Positions 17,723 to 24,661 of a stretch of 64,000 bases of DNA are shown in pieces. Both the position numbers and the translations under genes were made by a program. How positions within the stretch are numbered: position 1 is the first letter of the stretch; each line of letters starts with the position of its first letter. The DNA is taken from contig JAVJRG010000005.1 in assembly GCA_040218535.1 (NCBI GenBank), positions 1,860,001-1,924,000 of the forward strand, given 5' to 3'. A model generated the notes under the pieces. It ran no database searches. It saw only the letters and a list, made by a program, of their open reading frames with translations, and was not told the DNA's origin. Origin of the DNA: Lacipirellulaceae bacterium. Lineage in GTDB: Bacteria; Planctomycetota; Planctomycetia; Pirellulales; Lacipirellulaceae.

Positions 17723-18649
17723 ATGAAAGTTAAGTTTCACGCACTTCTAGTGGCAGCTACGTTCGGACTATTCGCTGCCTGTACAACACAAATTGCATCT
17801 GCCCTCACCTTTGGTCCTGCAGATATTTTCACGGGAGATACTGATTTCAGTTCCACGGGCATTCTCGTCGAGCCGGTCTCACCTGCCGCGACTCCAGAGT
17901 TTGGTTCCAACGGTGGGTGCTGCCTCGGCGTGGTGGGTGGTGGAAACGACAATTCCATCAACAACCCTGACGGGCTTGCTGGCGGCGGCGACGACGAGGG
18001 GCTGAAGTTCACTTTTAGTGGTGGCTACGCACTGACACAATTAGATGTCATTTTTACTCGCGGCGACATCCTACTCTCAGGCTTCACAGCGAATCCACTA
18101 GCTAGCTTTGCCGATGGAGCCACCGGCGATCCGGTCACAGGCGGCGGCTTCTTCACGGTTTGGGATGGGGCTAACAGTACACTGACGATCTCTCACGCAT
18201 GGCGTGGTGGTAATACCACCGAAATCGCTTTCGCCAATGCCGGAGCCTCAACGGATCAAGTCATTGATCTCGCCTTCGTTGACCCCGACCAGACAGCCCC
18301 TGCGCTTTCACTGATTGGAGTTGAGTGGGACATTGCTTCCCCAATTGTCGCAGGTGACGTTGACGGCGACGGAGATGTCGACCTCGTTGAAACCGACGGC
18401 GACATGATCAGCGACTTCGACATCATCCGCGACAATTGGTTCAACGCGACATCGCTCCGCGAAGAAGGCGACCTGAACGCTGATGGCATCGTTGATTTCA
18501 GCGATTTTGGTGAGTGGAAGGATGCTTTCGGAATGCCAATCGTTGGGAGCATCACAGCAGGCTTCCGTGTTGTCCCAGAACCAAGCAGCGTCCTACTGAT
18601 GGGACTAGCCATGGTTGGCCTGGGCATACGGAATCGCCGTCACGGCTAG
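17723..18649 (+). CDS. PEP-CTERM protein with dockerin-like repeats, 308 aa
   Basis: Signal peptide MKVKFHALLVAATFGLFAACTTQIASA, a beta-rich domain (residues about 30-205, LTFGPADIFTGDTDF onward) similar in style to the protein at 16803, then a type I dockerin pair of Ca-binding loops (DVDGDGDVDLVETDGDMISDFD and DLNADGIVDFSDFGEW). A PEP-CTERM tail (VPEPSSVLLMGLAMVGLGIRNRR) ends it. The ATG at 17723 is chosen because the signal peptide begins there, and GGAGA and CAGAG precede it; the longer open frame from 17525 would add 66 residues without a plausible function and run through the preceding terminator. Both this gene and the one before it encode small secreted beta proteins; the role is unknown. 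Confidence 0.8.
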   Translation: MKVKFHALLVAATFGLFAACTTQIASALTFGPADIFTGDTDFSSTGILVEPVSPAATPEFGSNGGCCLGVVGGGNDNSINNPDGLAGGGDDEGLKFTFSGGYALTQLDVIFTRGDILLSGFTANPLASFADGATGDPVTGGGFFTVWDGANSTLTISHAWRGGNTTEIAFANAGASTDQVIDLAFVDPDQTAPALSLIGVEWDIASPIVAGDVDGDGDVDLVETDGDMISDFDIIRDNWFNATSLREEGDLNADGIVDFSDFGEWKDAFGMPIVGSITAGFRVVPEPSSVLLMGLAMVGLGIRNRRHG

Positions 18650-18795
18650 TCAGCTTTCTGTAGCAATCAGGTCGCCGCTTCTAGTTACGGGAGCAGGCCT
18701 CACCTTCTTGCTGCAATGCTAAGGCTCGAAGTTATTCGTGAAGGCAATAGTACCTGATCACACCAAACAAATAGCTACCTTGAAAGGTATTACCT

Positions 18796-20643
18796 GTGAA
18801 TATTCATCATCTTACTCGCTTGGCGATTGTGCTTGCATTGGGAGCAATACTCTCCCACATGCCAGCAGCCGTCGCCCAAGTTGATTCAGTCTGGATCGGC
18901 AGCTCTGGCGTTCCGCTCGATTGGAATGGCAGCACTTGGACCCCGACTGGCACTCCTCCAGATGTCGCCTCGGATCAAATCGGCGTTATCAACAATGGCG
19001 GCGTTGCCTTCCTCGACTCCGCAGCCTCTGCCACGGCTGGGGGGCTTATTCTAGGACGTTTCGACGACCCTTCTGGAGGCACCGGCGCTCTGGAAATTCG
19101 CAGCGGCGGCTCGCTGATCCTGCAAGACAACGGGACGACCAATGGAAATATTTCCGTCGGTACAAACGCTGGTGGCGGTATTGCCGGCACGCTCGACATC
19201 TTGCCCGGCGGCTCCTTGACGGCCGACACGCTCATCCATCAGCAGGCCGCGTCGAACGTCAACCTGGGGGGGACTACCGCAGGCACAGCAACTCTGAGCC
19301 TTAACTCAGCTCTGGTTGACGGAACGCTCTCTCTGACGGGTCCTAATGTCAACTTCACGACGAATTCTTACCAGATGTTCGGTGCCTCGACCTTGCGTGC
19401 CGTGATTACGGGAGCAACACACTCGGCGATTAACGTCAATGGGACAGCAATTCTGAATGGACGTGCCCAAGTTGATTTCTCGGGCTTTTCGCCGAGCGTC
19501 GGAGATTCTTGGACACTGATCGATGCAGGTGCCGTGGTAGGAAACTTCGCCAACCAGGCTATCGAAACCAATGCGTCACTAAATACTGGTGAGGCTTTCG
19601 TCGCGTCGCGTTCCAACGGTCAGTTGAATGTTTCTCTTGAACGAGTGCTCACCTTGCAGGTGGATCTCAGTAACGGCGGCATGACCTTCGTGAATGAAGG
19701 CTCCACTACACTCGGCTTCGATGCGTACAGCATTCGTTCCGCGTCGGGGGTCTTCAATGTGGCTAACTGGAATAGCATGGCCACGAACGGCTTCCCTGAC
19801 TTCCAAGAAGCAAATCCTTCCGCGAACCAACTCGGTGAGATTAATCCCTCGAGCGCGGCATCGTTTGCCTCATCCGCTCAGCAGTCGCTGGGGACTCCTC
19901 TTGATGTCAATGCGATTGCTTTTCAAGCACCTGTCTACGATGGTTCCGACCTTGGTTTCAGTTACCGTCGAGACACTGACGGAGCAACGATTGCCGGCAT
20001 CATCGAAGTCATTGGCACGCCTCGGCAGAATGATCTCATCCTGTCGATCGATCCGACGACTGGCAATGCTACGATTACGAATGACTCGTACCAGACCATT
20101 GCAATCGATTCTTACGCGATCGAATCAGCATCCAACTCATTGCTGACTAGTTGGGATAGTCTCGAGGACCAGGGTGGCAACGATTGGCAAGAAGCTTCGC
20201 CAACGGTCGGTCGACTCTCCGAGTTGCTTCCTGTCGGTCAGCTCACGCTAAATCCCGACGAGACGATCCAACTCGACGGGCTCTGGAACACGAGCGGATT
20301 GCAAGACGTTGATGACCTGACCTTCCAGTTCCGTGAGGTCGGCCAAGCTCTGGGAACGCTCACCGGCACCGTTGAATTCTTAGGTTCCGGCCTTACCGCC
20401 GACTTCGACAACGACGGCGACGTTGACGCTAACGACCTTGCCCAGTGGCAAGGTGACTATGGCGTGAACGGCGACTCCGACGCCAATGGAGATAGCAGCA
20501 GCGATGGATTTGATTTCCTCGCTTGGCAGCAGCAGTTCACGGGACCCTCCGCAGTTGCTTCTGCAGGAGCTGTCCCCGAGCCGATGTCCGCCACTCTTCT
20601 ACTTGTAGGCATGTTTGCCTTTGTGGGTAGAAAGAAGCATTGA
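18796..20643 (+). CDS. PEP-CTERM protein with autotransporter-like N-terminus, two repeat modules and dockerin
   Basis: 615 aa. It starts at GTG (18796) behind GAAAGG. Signal peptide up to AVAQ. The N-terminal half (about 30-270) has the parallel-beta character of autotransporter-associated repeats (WIGSSGVPLDWNGSTW, GALEIRSGGSLILQDNGT, GTLDILPGGSLTADT). Two copies of a ~110-residue module follow (from LTLQVDLSNGGMTF and from LILSIDPTTGNATI), then a dockerin pair (DFDNDGDVDANDLAQW and DANGDSSSDGFDFLAW), and a VPEP anchor ending GRKKH. No catalytic motif is seen. It is likely a surface structural or adhesin-like protein. Its C-terminal half is closely related to that of the protease encoded next door. 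Confidence 0.82.
   Translation: MNIHHLTRLAIVLALGAILSHMPAAVAQVDSVWIGSSGVPLDWNGSTWTPTGTPPDVASDQIGVINNGGVAFLDSAASATAGGLILGRFDDPSGGTGALEIRSGGSLILQDNGTTNGNISVGTNAGGGIAGTLDILPGGSLTADTLIHQQAASNVNLGGTTAGTATLSLNSALVDGTLSLTGPNVNFTTNSYQMFGASTLRAVITGATHSAINVNGTAILNGRAQVDFSGFSPSVGDSWTLIDAGAVVGNFANQAIETNASLNTGEAFVASRSNGQLNVSLERVLTLQVDLSNGGMTFVNEGSTTLGFDAYSIRSASGVFNVANWNSMATNGFPDFQEANPSANQLGEINPSSAASFASSAQQSLGTPLDVNAIAFQAPVYDGSDLGFSYRRDTDGATIAGIIEVIGTPRQNDLILSIDPTTGNATITNDSYQTIAIDSYAIESASNSLLTSWDSLEDQGGNDWQEASPTVGRLSELLPVGQLTLNPDETIQLDGLWNTSGLQDVDDLTFQFREVGQALGTLTGTVEFLGSGLTADFDNDGDVDANDLAQWQGDYGVNGDSDANGDSSSDGFDFLAWQQQFTGPSAVASAGAVPEPMSATLLLVGMFAFVGRKKH
19642..20388 (+). repeat. Two tandem copies of the shared ~110-residue module
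   Basis: Copy one runs from about 19642 to 20016, copy two from about 20029 to 20388. Shared pattern in the second copy: L-x-I-D-P-T-T-G-N-A-x-I, then IDSYAIES, WDSLEDQ, WQEASP, LSELLPVG and FQFREV. The first copy is more diverged (LTLQVDLSNGG, FDAYSIRSASG, FQEANPSANQLGEINP). Related segments are in the proteins at 8324 and 20828. Confidence 0.75.
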
Positions 20644-20678
20644 TCTCAACAGAGTTGTTAAGCGAGTTCTCCTAAGCG

Positions 20679-20715
20679 GGGCTCTCCTCTTGGCGAATGT
20701 GCCAAGGGAGAGCCC
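20679..20715 (+). terminator. Strong hairpin after the PEP-CTERM gene, probable terminator
   Basis: GGGCTCTCC (20679-20687) pairs with GGAGAGCCC (20707-20715), extended inward by CTTGGC/GCCAAG past a one-base bulge. An outer pairing of TCTCAACA (20643-20650) with TGTTGAGA (20715-20722) is also possible. No T-run follows on the plus strand, so it may terminate poorly or protect the mRNA end. Confidence 0.55.
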
Positions 20716-20827
20716 TGTTGAGAAAAAGAAGAAGCGAAGAAGCATTGTTCGCTGGAGAAGAGGTAAACAGCCGGCGAACCTCGGAACAGTTATAGGCACC
20801 CTATTTCATTGACGTAGAATCAGTCTC

Positions 20828-23080
20828 TTGTTTGAAACCACAGCTAATCAACTGAGGAACAATGACGCCGTTTGCAATCGCGTCGGGCTCCATCGCGTAA
20901 TCCGCCTAGCATTTTTTACTGTGTTGGTTGCATTCGGATTCGCAAACCTTGTAATCTCTCCGGCGATGGCCTTCGACATCGTAAACCGCTGGACGAATAC
21001 ACAGACCGATGGGGCAGGGATCAACCGAGGGGACGCAATTACCCTAACCTGGAGTTTCGTGCCCGACGGAGAAGACTACTCACGGGCACTCAACAGTGAA
21101 CTGATCGATTACCTCGATGATGGCTGGAACGTGGCAGCAATCGACCGAGTCCCTGACCTCACAAATCGCCCCTGGTGGTCAGTTTTCGAGACGGCTTACG
21201 ACCAATACAACCGCGTCTCAGGAATCACGCTGGCCTATGTTGCTGAGCAGGATTCCGGAGGCAACGACACGGGCCAGTTTGGCGACATTCGGATAGGCGG
21301 CGCGGTGATCCCCGAAACGAACAGCAACATCCTGGCAGATAACGCTTTTCCGAATAATGGCGACATGCGGATCGACACTCGACGGGTCAATGGCAACGCC
21401 GATTTCTTTCACGTGAATACGCCTCAGCTACGCAACTTAGTTTCACACGAAACGGGGCACGGCGTGGGACTCGGTCACTCCGACATCATCAGTGGTGCCA
21501 ACGCGGTGATGGAAACGCCACTCGAGTCGAACTTCTTCGCTCTCCAATTCGACGATATCTACGCGTTGAACCGTTCTTATGGTGATCCGCTCGAAAAGAA
21601 TGGCGGCAACGACTCGTTTGCAACAGCTTCTACCTTGGGATCCCTGAGTATTAATGACTCAGTAGTCATCGGAACCTCTGCTGACGATGCTGTTGTAGAA
21701 CAAAACGATAGCGATTGGGTCGGACTCGACGGCGGAAACGACATTGATTGGTTCCGCTTCACACTTACCGAGCCCGCTGCGGTGAACATTAACCTACGGC
21801 CTCAAGGCCCCACCTATGAAACACAGCAGCAGGGCGTTTTCAACGCTCAAGCCCAGAGCAACCTGAGCTTCAGCTTGTACAGTTCCGGCGGCAACTTCCT
21901 GACGGCGGTGGATAGCCAGAGCATTGGAGAAGCGGAACAACTCATCGGTTTCACTCTGCCAGCCGCTGGCGATTACTTGGTGCGTGTCGATAGCCTTGAA
22001 GATCAGAACCAGTTCTACGAGCTCGACATCGCGACTACGCGGCAGGTTACCTTACAAGTCAATCAATCGACGGGAGACCTGACATTAACCTCACCGGTGG
22101 CCAGCGTTGAGATTGATGCCTACACGATCACTTCCACTGCGGGGCGACTCGACGCCGCCAACTGGCAGAGCCTTGAAGACCAACAGACCGCCGGCTGGTC
22201 GGAAGTTCCGGCCAGTAGCAATCTGTTGGGAGAACTCCAGGCCACGGGCACCACGGCAGTATCCCCTACTTCATCGTTTACCATCGAACAAGGCTATCAG
22301 ACGAGCCTGGCTGGCTTGCCTTTCGGCACGAGCCCTGAGCGAGACGTAGTCTTTCAATATCGCAATGCGACGACAGGCGAAACCGAACAGGCGATCGTTG
22401 TGTACGTAGGTGATGCACGTGAAAATAATCTTGTGCTGCGAATCGATCCCACAACGGGTGACGCTCGCATTACCAATGAATCAGATACGATCATCAACAT
22501 TGATTCCTATTCAGTCGCCTCCGACGGCGAGCATCTTCTGATCGACTGGGAAAGCCTCAGCGACCAGCAAGAAGCTGGCTGGAGCGAAGCGTCCCCCACC
22601 GCGGCGCGGTTGTCTGAGCTCAATCCCACCGGAGCAATGACGCTCAACCCGGACGATTTCTTTAGTTTGGCAGGGCTTTGGGACATAGCCGGACTCGAAG
22701 ACATTTCCGACTTAAGTTTTCTCTTCCGCGACACGACCCTTGGCACTTTTGAGGGGGTCATCGAATTCGGCACTTTAACCGCCAGCTTTGCCGCTGACTT
22801 TGACAACGACGGCGATGTTGACCGAGACGATCTTGCCCAATGGCGTGGCGACTACGGATTGAACGAAAACTCAGACGCCAACGACGATGGGCTAAGCAAT
22901 GGTCTTGATTTTCTATCATGGCAAAACGAATTTGGCAGCGGCAATTCGCAGGTGGCTGCCTCGACGAGTGTCCCCGAGCCAACAGCATCCAGCCTTTTTC
23001 TACTTCTAATCCTCATTGGTGCCGCAGGACGTCGTCCATCGCAGCGACCCAATGACATCCGGCAGTCCACGATCGTGTGA
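20828..23080 (+). CDS. Matrixin-like metalloprotease with repeat modules, dockerin and PEP-CTERM anchor
   Basis: 750 aa secreted protease. Hydrophobic signal at about residues 26-48 (ends AMA). The metalloprotease domain (about 50-255) contains HETGHGVGLGH at residues 207-217, the zinc site of M10 matrixins (HExxHxxGxxH), followed by AVMETPL in the place of the Met-turn. A pre-peptidase-like beta domain (about 270-400, DWVGLDGGNDIDWFRF), two shared modules, a dockerin (DFDNDGDVDRDDLAQW) and a VPEP anchor follow. The only in-frame start is TTG 20828 with no clear ribosome binding site. An ATG at 20862 behind GAGGAA is in another frame, so the true 5' end is uncertain. It may process surface proteins or substrate. 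Confidence 0.85.
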   Translation: MFETTANQLRNNDAVCNRVGLHRVIRLAFFTVLVAFGFANLVISPAMAFDIVNRWTNTQTDGAGINRGDAITLTWSFVPDGEDYSRALNSELIDYLDDGWNVAAIDRVPDLTNRPWWSVFETAYDQYNRVSGITLAYVAEQDSGGNDTGQFGDIRIGGAVIPETNSNILADNAFPNNGDMRIDTRRVNGNADFFHVNTPQLRNLVSHETGHGVGLGHSDIISGANAVMETPLESNFFALQFDDIYALNRSYGDPLEKNGGNDSFATASTLGSLSINDSVVIGTSADDAVVEQNDSDWVGLDGGNDIDWFRFTLTEPAAVNINLRPQGPTYETQQQGVFNAQAQSNLSFSLYSSGGNFLTAVDSQSIGEAEQLIGFTLPAAGDYLVRVDSLEDQNQFYELDIATTRQVTLQVNQSTGDLTLTSPVASVEIDAYTITSTAGRLDAANWQSLEDQQTAGWSEVPASSNLLGELQATGTTAVSPTSSFTIEQGYQTSLAGLPFGTSPERDVVFQYRNATTGETEQAIVVYVGDARENNLVLRIDPTTGDARITNESDTIINIDSYSVASDGEHLLIDWESLSDQQEAGWSEASPTAARLSELNPTGAMTLNPDDFFSLAGLWDIAGLEDISDLSFLFRDTTLGTFEGVIEFGTLTASFAADFDNDGDVDRDDLAQWRGDYGLNENSDANDDGLSNGLDFLSWQNEFGSGNSQVAASTSVPEPTASSLFLLLILIGAAGRRPSQRPNDIRQSTIV
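22039..22776 (+). repeat. Two tandem copies of the shared ~110-residue module in the protease
   Basis: First copy about 22039-22412 (VTLQVNQSTGDLTL, IDAYTITSTAG, WQSLEDQ, GELQATG). Second copy about 22424-22776 (LVLRIDPTTGDARI, IDSYSVASDG, WESLSDQ, WSEASP, LSELNPTG, LFRDTTLGTFEG). The second copy is closest to the second copy in the neighbouring gene at 18796, and the following dockerin is also similar at DNA level, which suggests duplication or recombination between the two genes. Confidence 0.75.
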
Positions 23081-23104
23081 CTCGATTTTTGAAGGAGATT
23101 CAAA

Positions 23105-24163
23105 ATGAACTACTCCCATCCTTCTCAAAACTCCCATAAGCAATCCCGTCAGGGCTTCACGCTTGTCGAACTGCTTGTGGTGATTGCGATTATCGGCGTG
23201 CTTGTCGGTCTGCTTCTGCCAGCCGTCCAAGCAGCGCGTGAAGCGGCCCGTCGCTCACAGTGCCAGAATCAGATGAGACAGATCGGTCTCGCTTTGCAGA
23301 GCTACCACGATGCTAACGGGCAACTACCGGCTGGTGAGTTCTGGGTTCAGGATGCGAATCGTTTGCCTAATCCTGGTATTCCCGGCTGGGGTTGGTTGCC
23401 GAAGATCATGCCCTATATGGAGCAGGGACCTCTTATGGATACGGCTGACATGCGTTACGCGGCTACTCGGCGAAGCGTATCACTAGGAATCTATAACCGT
23501 GATGTGATCAAAACGGATGTTCCCGGGATGCTATGCCCGTCAAATCCGTTCCGTGGAGAAGTGACTGAGAACGAGGGCTTTGCCGCGTTGGCAAGTACGG
23601 CATCACAAATCGCCGAAGCAGATTACGCTGCTTGCATTGGCGATTACAAGAACGGCGGTGGGGCCGGTGATGGTCTAGACACAACCATTGACGAGGATGG
23701 CGATGGCTTGCCCGATTATCCAGCGTTTGGAAATGTCTTTGGCCCCGGATTCAATGGCCCGGACTACCCCAGTCGTCACCCGACTCGTGGCGTCATCAAC
23801 CGGTTTGGTTGGGCCGCCGAATTCCGCCAGATTCCTGATGGACTCTCGAACACGTTTGCTGTTGGGGAGTGCATCGGTGCTTGGTGCTTGACGCAGAACT
23901 TTGGAACCCAGTCGATTTCTACCACAGCTCAACCGATCAACCATCTCAATAGTTTCTACGCCTCGAATTACGATAACTGGCCGACCAATGCGAATCCACA
24001 ATGGGCCGACGCGATTGCTTTCCGCAGCTTGCATCCGGGCGGGGCACACTTCATTATGTGTGATGCGTCCGTGCATTTCGTATCCGAGAATATCGATCAT
24101 GCCTCGTATCGCGCATTTGCTTCACGCGATGGGGGCGATATTTCCCAGGAAGGGCTTCAATAA
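23105..24163 (+). CDS. DUF1559 pseudopilin-like protein (first copy)
   Basis: 352 aa. The N-terminus is a type IV prepilin-like signal: GFTLVELLVVIAIIGVLVG then LLLPAVQAAREAARR, with cleavage expected at the Gly before Phe. The rest is the DUF1559 domain, with the C-terminal pattern LHPGGAHFIMCDASVHFVSENID (H-x-G to D motif). Such proteins are very numerous in Planctomycetes; pseudopilus or minor-pilin roles in secretion are assumed but not proven. The ATG has an excellent site (GAAGGAGAT). The stop TAA is directly followed by the ATG of a lipoprotein gene, so the two are translated from one mRNA. The same pair recurs at 43683 and 61720. Confidence 0.92.
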   Translation: MNYSHPSQNSHKQSRQGFTLVELLVVIAIIGVLVGLLLPAVQAAREAARRSQCQNQMRQIGLALQSYHDANGQLPAGEFWVQDANRLPNPGIPGWGWLPKIMPYMEQGPLMDTADMRYAATRRSVSLGIYNRDVIKTDVPGMLCPSNPFRGEVTENEGFAALASTASQIAEADYAACIGDYKNGGGAGDGLDTTIDEDGDGLPDYPAFGNVFGPGFNGPDYPSRHPTRGVINRFGWAAEFRQIPDGLSNTFAVGECIGAWCLTQNFGTQSISTTAQPINHLNSFYASNYDNWPTNANPQWADAIAFRSLHPGGAHFIMCDASVHFVSENIDHASYRAFASRDGGDISQEGLQ

Positions 24164-24661
24164 ATGGAATTCGCAAAGTCTTATCTGAAATACTTCTCTC
24201 TCTTCGTACTGGGGGCATCGTCGCTCGGCTGCAGCGGGTCCGACCAGCTGGAGAGAGGGGAAGTCACAGGGATGGTGACTCTCGATGGCAAACCGCTTGA
24301 CAGTGGGCGGATCATCTTTCGCCCGGTGAAAGGTCGTGCTGGGAGAGGCGAGGTCCGAGACGGTAAGATTATTTCGACCGGCACTTACGACATGGACGAT
24401 GGCATCGTGCTCGGCACTCACAAGATTGCAGTCCAGCCGATTGTCAAAGATGCCCCGATTACCATAGATCGCATGGCCGAGGAAGTTGATGATGAGAAAC
24501 CCAAAAAACGTCGTAGTCGAGTCGAGAAACCGAGCTATGCGGCGTTACCTTCGACAAACGTGAAAATCCCTAGACGTTACCACAACCCAGATACCTCTGG
24601 CTTTACGAAGGAAATCGTTGCGGGTGAGAACACTCTCGAATTGAAGCTTACGAGCCAATGA
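24164..24661 (+). CDS. Lipoprotein with transthyretin-like (carboxypeptidase regulatory) fold
   Basis: 165 aa. Signal sequence with the lipobox SLGC near residue 23, then a beta-sandwich start (GEVTGMVTLDGKPLDSGRIIF) typical of the small planctomycete lipoproteins that follow DUF1559 genes. The middle has a Lys/Arg cluster (KPKKRRSR), and the end reads NTLELKLTSQ. Location: membrane-anchored, facing the periplasm or surface. The start abuts the DUF1559 stop, and its own stop overlaps the next gene's ATG (ATGA at 24658), so three genes form a coupled unit. Function unknown; a partner or chaperone of the pseudopilin is plausible from the conserved pairing. Confidence 0.85.
   Translation: MEFAKSYLKYFSLFVLGASSLGCSGSDQLERGEVTGMVTLDGKPLDSGRIIFRPVKGRAGRGEVRDGKIISTGTYDMDDGIVLGTHKIAVQPIVKDAPITIDRMAEEVDDEKPKKRRSRVEKPSYAALPSTNVKIPRRYHNPDTSGFTKEIVAGENTLELKLTSQ

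Noticed and set aside
18921-19304. 127-codon plus-strand frame inside the gene at 18796
   Set aside because: Arg/Trp-rich shadow of the real frame.
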